From positions 1-64,000 of the forward strand of contig NZ_JADOER010000010.1 of the NCBI RefSeq assembly GCF_018739865.1: 64,000 nucleotides of DNA. The letters run 5' to 3'. Source of the stretch: Leptothoe kymatousa TAU-MAC 1615. Its GTDB lineage: Bacteria; Cyanobacteriota; Cyanobacteriia; Phormidesmidales; Phormidesmidaceae. Of the stretch, positions 28,001 through 34,031 are shown piece by piece. Below the pieces are notes generated by a model. That model ran no database searches, had not been told where the DNA came from, and worked only from the letters and a program-made list of their open reading frames with translations. Position 1 is the stretch's first letter, and the number at the start of each line of letters is the position of its first letter. The translations under genes were made by a program, and so were the position numbers.

Positions 28001-28129
28001 GTCAGCAGTAATCTGAGCAATCGCACCGGGCACCATACTCACAGCATGGATCCCCCAAACAAGGCCAGCACCCAATAGGGACCAGTGCCAACGTAGAGTT
28101 CGCGTCGCTTTATAGTGAGGAGTCATCAT
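25004..28129 (-). CDS. Filamentous-haemagglutinin N-terminal domain protein (two-partner secretion exoprotein type), 1041 aa
   Basis: A large secreted beta-helix protein. The signal region (LLGAGLVWGIHAVSMVPGAIAQ) is followed by the TPS/haemagglutination activity domain: SNSLFHSFQDFNVLTGERVYF, the family pattern for recognition by a TpsB outer-membrane pore, and FLLNPNGVIFGADAQLD. The rest is beta-helical with repeated GDITI, GGNIN, GDVTI strands. Cyanobacterial relatives often carry a C-terminal tail such as VRFVATANE, seen here near the end. The TpsB partner is not in the window. A perfect 14-bp palindrome lies 19 nt upstream of the start. A second protein of this type is at 61.8 kb. Confidence 0.9.
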   Translation of the reverse strand: MMTPHYKATRTLRWHWSLLGAGLVWGIHAVSMVPGAIAQITADTTLTPSSNPGDQNSIVNPAATVNGSAATLIQGGATRSNSLFHSFQDFNVLTGERVYFEDPTGIDTIFSRVTGGSASNISGTLGIDGAADLFLLNPNGVIFGADAQLDIDGSFVVTTAESIDFGNGDSFSATAPGAVPLLTVSTPVGLQYGAAPGEIRVNDSGSEIVVDLATQLLDTSFRTDDGLVVPADHSLALLGGNVTLDGGKITTPGGTVEIAAISTGYLPLGNTTDGLLPFQLNAGIPTIDLPSGTELGDLVVTGAGAIDVSGDPSGNVQLLANTMDFNSGSAILLETLGSTDGGSLQAISPGSITIEGAAYTGAIPPSPQFDPVVNSTWTTVVPSGSTGAGADIAINTGSLNISGGGILIAETNGDGDAGNVTINATDMTIGEMDLTSNISVFGTFVGFGVNGDGGDVTITTERLSLIEGSFTGIFTRGRGDAGDLTITATESVTLDGQLPEFAFFPALTRLITEAAPVDEFGNPLAVGGNAGDITINTPNLRILNGSQLSSSNSGTGNGGNINIVANTVEVDGSGEAFAGVASFSPLVFATEESPSFISAEVSDPAGAGNAGVIRIDTDQLKVSNGAYISNSTFGDGAGGDVIVTAQDSIELTGTGIDETLISGIYSRAVVGNGSGGDISLTAPQITIQNMATVDVSNVDRLSGAPSGTGPAGNISLAGDTIQLSNLASLNADTLSGEQGNITVSASDFILDNESQISSSAAGTGSGGNLNLTANNLRLLNNSQFIANATGSGDAGNIVVNSPQILYLNNSQITASGGQGNLSFTSPVMLLRNGSLVATDARGTAVGGNILIDADFLIALENSDITANAEESFGGQIVVNAQSLLGTDYRLVLTAESDITASSELGPDLQGTVELNTLEVDLAQGLSILTEDFKGNNTVAKSCEANAVTNSLVTSGQGGVALDPAEPLHGSNTWIDQRQSTFEQGINKDLNSDRTATMATGTDEPAAVEAQTVLITDGSVRFVATANEMDTFHASVCQHASR

Positions 28130-28148
28130 CGCGGTAGATACCTAAGCA

Positions 28149-28185
28149 GGGAATAATCAAGGCCTGAATGCCCTTGATTATTCCC
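28149..28185. promoter_or_regulatory. Perfect 14-bp inverted repeat in divergent region
   Basis: GGGAATAATCAAGG (28149-28162) pairs perfectly with CCTTGATTATTCCC (28172-28185) across a 9-nt loop. It sits between the start of the haemagglutination gene and the first leader of the peptide array. It could be a regulator-binding site or an mRNA hairpin in the haemagglutination-gene leader; it has no T-run. Confidence 0.6.
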
Positions 28186-28232
28186 ATGGAGCAATGATTA
28201 TCGCTATTGGGGTTGATATGAAATGCTAGAAC

Positions 28233-28453
28233 TGCGGTAAATACGGAGACGATAGAGGCTGCTAGAAGCAGAGTATCAAGACTTCATAAATGCAGCCTTC
28301 TGTTTACCTTAATCTCACAAACCACGGGGCGAAAGTTCAGTGGCGACACTATTAGTTTAAGTATGTGCCAATGCGAACATAGTTACATCAGGGAAAACAA
28401 CGGACATATTTAACCCTGCAATTGTTCTCTCTACCTACTAAAGGAATTATTCA
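28233..28453 (+). promoter_or_regulatory. Conserved upstream region of peptide gene 1
   Basis: It opens with TGCGGTAAATACGGAGA and reaches the start codon after 221 nt, the same distance as in the other three units. With unit 2 it also shares ATATCAAGAC/GTATCAAGAC, TTTACCTTAA and GGGGCGAAAGTTCAGT. AAAGGA lies nine nt before the ATG. It probably holds the promoter and a long leader RNA. Confidence 0.7.
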
Positions 28454-28624
28454 ATGGCTAAGCGCACTCAATCATCCAAAGCAGTAAAAACAGTTTTGTG
28501 GAAATCTGTTTCTGACCAACAGGCAGAAACCATCAAAGGCGGTTGGAGTAGCGGCTCGCATTACGTCCATGCTACCAATACATACAATTGCAATCGTACC
28601 GGAAAAGTCTTGTGGTACATTTAA
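28454..28624 (+). CDS. Gly-Gly leader peptide precursor 1, 56 aa
   Basis: A short secreted-peptide precursor. The leader runs MAKRTQSSKA...VLWKSVSDQQAETIKGG, with the double-glycine cut site at residues 29-30. The 26-residue core then starts W-S-S-G-S-H and holds Y-N-C-N-R-T-G-K-V near its end. The leader form (LWxS[IV]SDQQAE..KGG) is typical of peptides cut and exported by peptidase-containing ABC transporters, such as class II bacteriocins and RiPPs. The single Cys in C-[NG]-R-T-x-K is shared by all four peptides. Too short for usual gene calls. A decayed sister copy follows after 37 nt. No exporter or modifying enzyme is nearby. Confidence 0.82.
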   Translation: MAKRTQSSKAVKTVLWKSVSDQQAETIKGGWSSGSHYVHATNTYNCNRTGKVLWYI

Positions 28625-28661
28625 TTGTGTTTTCTGCTCTTTCTAAAAAAGAGTTGATAGT

Positions 28662-28806
28662 ATGTTTAAGTCAAACAAGCCTTTTAAGGAAGGTTTGTGG
28701 CGCTTCTGTCTCATAAGGAAACCAAAGTCGTAAAGGATGGATATTCCTACAATATGGCAAGACGTAGAAGCTAAGGTTCAGACCCTTTGTTTTGACTGGA
28801 GCCTAG
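28662..28806 (+). pseudogene. Decayed fifth Gly-Gly peptide gene
   Basis: ATG at 28662 starts MFKSNKPFKEGLWRF, which lines up with MSKRTQPSKTALWQP of peptide 2. After a frameshift near 28705-28710 the other frame reads SHKETKVVKDGYSYN, matching S-D-x-Q-A-E-V-x-K-G-G-Y-S of the family with the first Gly changed to Asp. A stop at 28772 interrupts it. The nucleotides up to CTGGAGCCTAG (28796-28806) still align without gaps with the 3' end of peptide gene 2 (CCTGGAGCCTAA). It has no leader region of its own. Confidence 0.72.
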
Positions 28807-28875
28807 TTTTGTCTTTTGTGGCGTGCTGAAAGTCTGTTGATTTTGATTTTGTAGACAGAGCAATAGAAATCTATG

Positions 28876-28925
28876 ATAGGCAAAGGTTGAAGCCCTGCTA
28901 TAACAAGGCTCCAACCTTTGCCTAT
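28876..28925 (+). terminator. Strong hairpin after peptide 1 and pseudogene
   Basis: ATAGGCAAAGGTTGAAGCC (28876-28894) pairs with GGCTCCAACCTTTGCCTAT (28907-28925), 19 bp with one mismatch and a 12-nt loop. It has no T-run, but lies between transcription units and may stop transcription or protect the 3' end. Confidence 0.6.
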
Positions 28926-28978
28926 TGGTAATCCAGGAGATTTTGGGATAACCGATAGGCTATATTAGCCGTAGATAT

Positions 28979-29199
28979 TGTGGTAAATACGGAGGCTTTA
29001 CTCCAGGAATTGCAGAGGATATCAAGACGTTATAAATACAGCATGCCGTTTACCTTAAGCCCACACAACAAGGGGCGAAAGTTCAGTAGCGATACTATTA
29101 GGCTAGACGTGTATTCATGGGAACATAATTTTGCAGGAGAAATACGTAAATGCACTTCATTCTGCAGCTATTGTTCTTAGTCAAAAAGGAATACGGTCC
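28979..29199 (+). promoter_or_regulatory. Conserved upstream region of peptide gene 2
   Basis: It begins TGTGGTAAATACGGAGG, 221 nt before the ATG. Blocks ATATCAAGACGTTATAAATAC, TTTACCTTAA and GGGGCGAAAGTTCAGTAGCG repeat those of unit 1. AAGGA precedes the start by nine nt. Confidence 0.7.
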
Positions 29200-29355
29200 A
29201 TGTCAAAACGTACTCAACCATCGAAAACAGCTTTGTGGCAACCTATTTCCGATGAGCAAGCAGAAGTCACCAAAGGTGGATATTCATCCTACGATGTATA
29301 TTGTGGTAGAACATGGAAGGTAATGTACCGAGTCTTTATTTTACCTGGAGCCTAA
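29200..29355 (+). CDS. Gly-Gly leader peptide precursor 2, 51 aa
   Basis: The leader MSKRTQPSKTALWQPISDEQ continues A-E-V-T-K-G-G, cut expected after residue 27. The 24-residue core starts Y-S-S-Y-D-V-Y, has the family motif as C-G-R-T-W-K-V and ends hydrophobic (F-I-L-P-G-A). An in-frame ATG 23 codons upstream lies in the conserved leader region and is not used here: the sister genes begin at the same MxK[RQ]T point, and AAGGA is nine nt before this ATG. Function as a signal, bacteriocin or self-recognition peptide is undecided. Confidence 0.8.
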   Translation: MSKRTQPSKTALWQPISDEQAEVTKGGYSSYDVYCGRTWKVMYRVFILPGA

Positions 29356-29430
29356 TTTTTCTCTTAGGAAGCACCTTGGCAACTTGCCCCCGTTTGATGT
29401 TATAGGCAAGATGAGAAATGTTTGTGAGTG

Positions 29431-29470
29431 AAAGCTGGAATTCCTATTCTGTTAGGATTCCAGCTTTTTA
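29431..29470 (+). terminator. Rho-independent terminator after peptide gene 2
   Basis: AAAGCTGGAATTCC pairs with GGATTCCAGCTTTTT, with one bulge, then ends in T5. The same sequence follows peptide gene 3, so terminators were duplicated with the units. Confidence 0.8.
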
Positions 29471-29552
29471 AATGACTACTTTAGAAGATATCTGAAGTCT
29501 ACGGAATCTGAAATACGATCACCATCAACCGTTGAAATGAGAATTACTTAAT

Positions 29553-29774
29553 TGCGGTAAATACGTAGAAATATGACCACTGCCCTAAGGGGGAGTTTAA
29601 CCCTTTATGCTTGAGACATTGTCTTCATAGTAAGCTCACAGAAAATAGATCGAAATCTCAGCAGTCGTATCATTTCATTAGGCTTGTGTAACTGCGAACA
29701 TAGTAGACATAGAGGAAACGCGGACCCGTTCGCTCAACACTCTAGATGTTTTTCTAAATGGCAAAGGGGCAACG
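29553..29774 (+). promoter_or_regulatory. Conserved upstream region of peptide gene 3
   Basis: It starts TGCGGTAAATACGTAGA, 222 nt before the ATG. It shares with unit 4 AAGGGGGAG[TC]TTAACCCTT, TTGAGACATTGTCTT and the stretch from GC[GA]AACATAGTAGACATAG to the start, nearly identical. AAAGGGG is the likely ribosome binding site. Confidence 0.72.
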
Positions 29775-29924
29775 ATGGCTAAGCAAACTAAAGTATCTAA
29801 GTCTGTTCTGTGGCAATCTATGTCTGATCAGCAGGCAGAAGTCGTAAAAGGTGGCGGTACCTATTCCTACAATGAGTGGTGCAACCGCACAGGTAAACTC
29901 GTTACAGTTACTAGGAAGCACTAA
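29775..29924 (+). CDS. Gly-Gly leader peptide precursor 3, 49 aa
   Basis: The leader MAKQTKVSKSVLWQSMSDQQ continues A-E-V-V-K-G-G, then Gly. The 22-residue core is G-T-Y-S-Y-N-E-W followed by C-N-R-T-G-K-L-V and a basic end. DNA from 29694 to the codon after GG is almost identical to unit 4 (about four differences in 165 nt), but the cores diverge at once. Conserved leader with variable core is the usual mark of ribosomally made, exported peptides. It has its own leader region and terminator, so it is an independent transcription unit. Confidence 0.85.
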   Translation: MAKQTKVSKSVLWQSMSDQQAEVVKGGGTYSYNEWCNRTGKLVTVTRKH

Positions 29925-29997
29925 TTGGATTGCTTAAAGGGCTGATTTTCAACAGTCTTTTGAAGGTTATAGGCAAAGTAAGAGACATTTTTGAGTG

Positions 29998-30037
29998 AAA
30001 GCTGGAATCCCGATTTTGTTAGGATTCCGGCTTTTTT
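29998..30037 (+). terminator. Rho-independent terminator after peptide gene 3
   Basis: AAAGCTGGAATCC (29998-30010) pairs with GGATTCCGGCTTT, loop CGATTTTGTTA, then a T-run. Homologous to the terminator of unit 2. Confidence 0.82.
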
Positions 30038-30247
30038 ATTGCGGCTTTAGATAATGTTTAACACGAAATTCTGACTGATTGCATAGGGCATCCATAAAGG
30101 AGTGCCCCTACCGGATTATCCCTTTGGCATCGGGTTTACTGAATTCGGATTGGGTACAAAACCTCGAATACATTGCCCATGGGATAGTTGATGACTATGG
30201 AACCAGCAACGAATTGTCCCCCATAGTGGAGCCTCGAATTACTTGAT

Positions 30248-30469
30248 TGCGGAAAATACGTAGAAATACGAGCAATAGTCTAAGGGGGAGCTTAACCCTT
30301 CATACTTGAGACATTGTCTTTATCTTATGTTTATAAAACATCCGTCAGAAATTCAGCAGTCATATCGATTCATTGGGCTTGTATCAATGCAAACATAGTA
30401 GACATAGAGGAAACGCGGACCCGTTCGCTCAACACTCTAGATGTTTTTCTAAATGGCAAAGGGCTAACG
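30248..30469 (+). promoter_or_regulatory. Conserved upstream region of peptide gene 4
   Basis: It starts TGCGGAAAATACGTAGA, 222 nt before the ATG. The 3' 80 nt are nearly identical to unit 3, including CAACACTCTAGATGTTTTTC and the AAAGGG ribosome binding site. Confidence 0.72.
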
Positions 30470-30622
30470 ATGGCTAAGCAAACTAAAGTATCTAAGTCTG
30501 TTCTGTGGCAATCTATTTCTGATCAGCAGGCAGAAGTCGTAAAAGGTGGCGGTCAGGTAAGTGTTGATGAGTGGTGCAACAGAACCGGCAAGCTGGTAAA
30601 GCGTTACTTCTGGGTTCCCTAG
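30470..30622 (+). CDS. Gly-Gly leader peptide precursor 4, 50 aa
   Basis: The leader is the same as peptide 3 except Ile for Met in WQSISDQQ. The 23-residue core is G-Q-V-S-V-D-E-W, then C-N-R-T-G-K-L-V and the aromatic, basic end K-R-Y-F-W-V-P. A longer in-frame upstream extension exists but runs through the conserved leader region and is rejected. It is the last unit of the array and is followed by its own terminator. A Cys at the same place in every core suggests a disulfide dimer, a thioether or other modification at Cys. Confidence 0.84.
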   Translation: MAKQTKVSKSVLWQSISDQQAEVVKGGGQVSVDEWCNRTGKLVKRYFWVP

Positions 30623-30710
30623 AAAATTCGAAAAGATTATAGCTATGTTTTTTTGAGATGCTCTGTTAAATCATCTCAAAAATAACATCTAAAAATGAGA
30701 GATATTTGCA

Positions 30711-30743
30711 AGAGAAAGCTGGGACTCCAGCTTTCTCTTTTTG
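30711..30743 (+). terminator. Rho-independent terminator after peptide gene 4
   Basis: AGAGAAAGCTGG (30711-30722) pairs perfectly with CCAGCTTTCTCT (30727-30738) over a 4-nt loop, then T's. A weaker AT-rich hairpin (TTTTTTGAGATG / CATCTCAAAAA) lies just upstream at 30649-30682. Confidence 0.82.
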
Positions 30744-30861
30744 TTTTGGTTTAAAGGAAAGCTTAGTCAGATAGCCCTGGTTCTTCACCTGCCGCCTTGG
30801 GGCTATACACATCTCGAACCAAGACTCAGAACCCCGTAATGTAGTCTGTTTTTCCCTAAAA

Positions 30862-30920
30862 GCATGACTTAACAAGCCTTTTCGGATTAAGCCGTGAATT
30901 AGGTTCTTACCAGCTCCTTC
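30862..30920 (+). repeat. Dispersed repeat, copy B (tail only)
   Basis: CATGACTTAACAAGCCTT, then TCGGATTAAGCCGTGAATTA and TTCTTACCAGCTCCTT match copies A (3533-3590) and C (44943-45000, minus). The left arm of A and C is missing. It lies about 330 nt before the VGxDY/collagen pair; the remaining sequence from 30921 to 31246 shows no supported feature. Confidence 0.62.
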
Positions 30921-31246
30921 CTGACTAAAGTAAGTGGGCGATCAGCCGATAAATGCCTCAATGCCTAAGATGATCAAATATGGCTCTTTGGGGTACTGCC
31001 ATACAAGAATTCATTGGTTTAACCTGGCGCTAGATCATCCATCCTTGTCCTGCCAAGTTTGCCCTAATGCCCAATTTTCATCAAGGTACCTTGTTGTTTT
31101 GTCTAAACCTTGCCATCTACGCCAAAACTATTAGGAATTTACTGAACTACTGACGAAGCTACCTACTACGAACGCTTACTACAGTGGACTGCCCTAAATA
31201 GCTTAACGGTAGTCCCATGCTACAAACTTATCCCCTGGAGATACCC

Positions 31247-31474
31247 ATGACTGACTCTAATCGCATACAGCAATCTGCAAAAAACGTAGGCAAAAATGCA
31301 TTACAGGTTGGCGGAGACTACACCCAAACCACATCCATTAACCTGAATCTTATTATTTCGGTCTTTTTCATTAGCGTAGTTGCCTTTGGTGGTCTGGCCT
31401 GGTCCCTAAACCTAGTGGGTAAAGGTTCCGGTGGCGATGCGGGGTTACCCAACGTTGCAGAACAAGCCCAGTAA
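31247..31474 (+). CDS. Small single-pass membrane protein with VGGDY motif, 75 aa
   Basis: The N-terminal ~35 residues read QQSAKNVGKNALQVGGDYTQ, then TTSINLN, followed by one membrane helix (LIISVFFISVVAFGGLAWSL) and a short Gly-rich tail. The next gene shares the same pattern (Q-V-G-[GR]-D-Y...S-I-N-L before a helix), so the two are partners or paralogues by N-terminus. I recall similar Q-V-G-G-D-Y motifs in cyanobacterial membrane proteins but assign no function. The ATG at 31247 has GGAG seven nt upstream; an ATG ten codons earlier lacks one. It precedes the collagen-like gene by 36 nt, so the two are likely an operon. Confidence 0.72.
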   Translation: MTDSNRIQQSAKNVGKNALQVGGDYTQTTSINLNLIISVFFISVVAFGGLAWSLNLVGKGSGGDAGLPNVAEQAQ

Positions 31475-31510
31475 TTGACGAAATCACAATAGCCACTCAG
31501 GGAAAAAGCC

Positions 31511-32392
31511 ATGACATCTACAAACGTATCTCAGGCCGGTAGCGCCAACAAACTTGTTCAAGTTGGCCGTGACTATATCAAATATATTTCCATTAACCTC
31601 GGGGCAGGCAATTGGGGCGTATTAGCCGTCAATACCATTCTGCTGTTATTGGTATTGATGGGGGTTGGCACTGCAGCTAAGGCCACCGTTAACACCACTA
31701 AAGAGTACATGGTAGGCACAGGGATAATCGACGATCCCAATGCGCACATTTGCACCCCTGAAATGGCCATGCTCAATATGCAAATTGCCCGCCACATAGC
31801 GTCGCTAGATGCCAAGGGACAATTAAACGCAGCGGTCATTGCAGACCTGCCTGAAATGCAGGCACTACAGGGACCGCCCGGACCTGTCGGACTCCAGGGT
31901 GAACGCGGCGAGCAAGGTATCCAGGGAGTCCAAGGTGAGCGCGGTGCCCAAGGCGAACGCGGTGCCCAGGGAGAGAAAGGAGATACTGGTGAGCAAGGGG
32001 CTCAGGGTGAAAAAGGCGAACAGGGGGATGTCGGTCCCCAGGGCGAAAAAGGCGACACTGGCGAACAAGGCCCCCAGGGTGAAAAAGGCGAACAGGGGGA
32101 TGTAGGAGACCAGGGTCCTATAGGCCCCCAGGGCGAGCAAGGGCTCCAGGGTGAAAAAGGCGAACAGGGTGATGTTGGACCCCAAGGTTCCGTTGGACCC
32201 CAAGGACCCCAAGGTATTCAAGGATTTACAGGTGAGCGAGGCCCAGAAGGTATTTCTGGAGAAGATGGTCTAGATGGCAGCTCTGGTATTTCTGAAGAAA
32301 GATTTAGTGCTTTAGCGCAAAATGTTAGTAACCTAAGCACTGACGTTAATAGACTACTAAGCTCAAGCCTTGATGAGGGTTCTAGTGAGTAA
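31511..32392 (+). CDS. Membrane-anchored collagen-like protein, 293 aa
   Basis: Residues 1-33 carry VSQAGSANKLVQVGRDYIKY and SINL, shared with the upstream protein. A membrane helix follows (about 36-54, WGVLAVNTILLLLVLMGVG), then a ~65-residue helical neck with one Cys. Residues 121-258 are 46 uninterrupted Gly-X-Y triplets, rich in GEK, GER, GEQ and GDV, with K-G-D/K-G-E pairs that stabilise triple helices without hydroxyproline. The last 35 residues (ERFSALAQNVSNLSTDVNRLL) look like a short trimeric coiled coil. It should form a trimeric stalk projecting outward. Role in adhesion, sensing or defence is unknown. A terminator follows. Confidence 0.85.
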   Translation: MTSTNVSQAGSANKLVQVGRDYIKYISINLGAGNWGVLAVNTILLLLVLMGVGTAAKATVNTTKEYMVGTGIIDDPNAHICTPEMAMLNMQIARHIASLDAKGQLNAAVIADLPEMQALQGPPGPVGLQGERGEQGIQGVQGERGAQGERGAQGEKGDTGEQGAQGEKGEQGDVGPQGEKGDTGEQGPQGEKGEQGDVGDQGPIGPQGEQGLQGEKGEQGDVGPQGSVGPQGPQGIQGFTGERGPEGISGEDGLDGSSGISEERFSALAQNVSNLSTDVNRLLSSSLDEGSSE

Positions 32393-32480
32393 GTAAACTC
32401 TATCTCTCGATAAGTGCTGTAGCTCGCAAAATACTGCCAAGCTATATTAGACCCACCCTATTCAACTAAGCATTTCTAAT

Positions 32481-32517
32481 ACCGTTGCTGATCCTTTACT
32501 ACATCAGCAACGGTTTT
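32481..32517 (+). terminator. Rho-independent terminator after collagen-like gene
   Basis: ACCGTTGCTGAT (32481-32492) pairs perfectly with ATCAGCAACGGT (32502-32513) over a 9-nt loop, followed by a short T-run (TTTT). It ends the two-gene unit and separates it from the metabolic island. Confidence 0.82.
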
Positions 32518-32615
32518 CCATTGGAGTACCTTGATCGTGAAAGTTTACGACGATGTCAATGCGGCTTTCCATACTACTGATATCCTGACCGAGTATGTAA
32601 GCTGGAGTGATGTCC

Positions 32616-33014
32616 ATGGCAGCGGCGAGTCCCGAAACGCTACAGGTTGCCCAAGGTGCTTTTCAAGACTTTTCCCACGGATTATCCACCGGTGACTGGG
32701 CCGGTTTCCTGACATGGCTCAGTGACGATTTTACGTTTTGGTTTCCGGCGGGGCCATTCAAAGGCCACAACGAGGGGAAGGAAAAAGCGACTGCCTTTTT
32801 TGCCATGGTTTCAAAGGTCTTTCCTGAAGGTCTATTGCTGACGCTAAAACGCACGTTAAGTGAGGGCAATACGGTTCTGTTTGAGGTGCATTCTCAAGGG
32901 AAAATGTTAGGCCATCCCTATGAAAACCAGGCGGCGATTTCCTTTGATGTGGCGGGCGATAAAATTTGTGCCTATCGAGAATATTTGGGTGTGATCTTTC
33001 AGATTGGGGCTTAG
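32616..33014 (+). CDS. SnoaL-like / NTF2-fold protein, 132 aa
   Basis: A small cone-shaped NTF2-type domain (helix pair then curved sheet): FSHGLSTGDWAGFLTWLSDD, then FTFWFPAGPFKGHNEGKEKA, a common signature. Such proteins are isomerases, cyclases, dehydratases or plain binding proteins, so the reaction cannot be assigned. The ATG at 32616 has GGAG eight nt upstream; an ATG two codons earlier is too close. It begins an apparent three-gene unit, with 3 nt to the reductase and 6 nt to the VOC gene. Confidence 0.8.
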   Translation: MAAASPETLQVAQGAFQDFSHGLSTGDWAGFLTWLSDDFTFWFPAGPFKGHNEGKEKATAFFAMVSKVFPEGLLLTLKRTLSEGNTVLFEVHSQGKMLGHPYENQAAISFDVAGDKICAYREYLGVIFQIGA

Positions 33015-33017
33015 GCT

Positions 33018-34025
33018 GTGCCACCCCAGACCTACCGCAAACTGATGGCCCAGCGGCTAAGCGATGATTTTTCGTCATCGGTGGAAATTGTTGAGATAAA
33101 TATGCCCCAGCCGTTGGCCCATCAGCTGTTGGTGCGCAATCGGTTTGCTGGGGTAAATGCTGGGTTTGATACATTACTGTGTCGGGGCGAAGTGCCCTAT
33201 GTAAACTTGTCGCCTCCTTTTGATATGGGGGTGGAAGCGGTGGGGGAAATTGTGGCGGTGGGGGCAGCCGTGGCTAAATTTAGGGTTGGGGAAACGGTGG
33301 CGACTACGTCCAGGGGCGGTGGCTATCGGGAGTATCAGCTGGTAGATGGGAAGCACGCGGTGAAAATTCCCCAGGCTGTTCCTGAGATTTTAACGCTGAT
33401 GCCCACGGGCACCTCGGCACTGGTGGGGTTAGAACAGGTGGGGGACATGGGCAGTGAAGAGACTATTTTAATTACTGCCGCTGCCGGAGGGATTGGCCAT
33501 ATTGCGGTGCAGCTGGCAAAGTTGGCGGGCAACCATGTGATTGGTACCTGTGGAACGGAAACTAAGGTGCGGCTGTTGCAGGATTTGGGCTGCGATCGCA
33601 TCATCAACTATTGCCAAGAGAATGTTCACGACGTGCTGGCCACAGAATATCCCCAGGGGATCAATTTAGTATTCGACTGCGTGGGTAAACACATGTTCGA
33701 TGTGGGGGTAGACCATCTGGCGGTGCGAGGGCGATTTGTGATTGTGGGGTTTATCTCGGAATATGGTCAATCTTTTGAACCGGTGGTGCGTCCCCGCATC
33801 TACGAAAAACTGTTTTGGAAGGCTGCTTCGGTGCGGGGTTTTTTGTTGCCCCAATATGCCGAGGCGATTCCTGCCGCTTGCGATCGCTTGCTAACCCTAT
33901 TTGCCCAGGGCCAACTAAACGTCGCTGTTGATCCCACCGATTTTTACGGGCTTGAGGCCATTCCAGAGGCGGTAAACTACCTCCTCAGTGGTCAAAACTG
34001 TGGCAAAGTTGTTGTTAGGTTTTAG
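33018..34025 (+). CDS. MDR-family NAD(P)H:quinone oxidoreductase-like dehydrogenase, 335 aa
   Basis: A medium-chain reductase/dehydrogenase without the structural zinc cluster, as in quinone oxidoreductases and enoyl reductases. The N-terminal GroES-like domain contains FDMGVEAVGEIVAVGAAV. The Rossmann fold contains AAAGGIGHIAVQLAKLAG for NAD(P)H and ends GQNCGKVVVRF. It starts at GTG three nt after the previous stop, so it is translationally tied to the SnoaL-like gene. Likely reduces a double bond or carbonyl of the pathway intermediate; substrate unknown. Confidence 0.88.
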   Translation: MPPQTYRKLMAQRLSDDFSSSVEIVEINMPQPLAHQLLVRNRFAGVNAGFDTLLCRGEVPYVNLSPPFDMGVEAVGEIVAVGAAVAKFRVGETVATTSRGGGYREYQLVDGKHAVKIPQAVPEILTLMPTGTSALVGLEQVGDMGSEETILITAAAGGIGHIAVQLAKLAGNHVIGTCGTETKVRLLQDLGCDRIINYCQENVHDVLATEYPQGINLVFDCVGKHMFDVGVDHLAVRGRFVIVGFISEYGQSFEPVVRPRIYEKLFWKAASVRGFLLPQYAEAIPAACDRLLTLFAQGQLNVAVDPTDFYGLEAIPEAVNYLLSGQNCGKVVVRF

Positions 34026-34031
34026 TGTGCC

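Noticed and set aside
28980..29180. 66-aa frame in leader region 2
   Set aside because: Lies in conserved non-coding leader; frame not kept in the other units.
28233..30743. Toxin-antitoxin reading of the short tandem genes
   Set aside because: All are homologous to each other with a GG leader, not a toxin/antitoxin pair.
30934..31134. 66-aa frame with GTG start before the VGxDY gene
   Set aside because: No ribosome binding site, no conserved feature.
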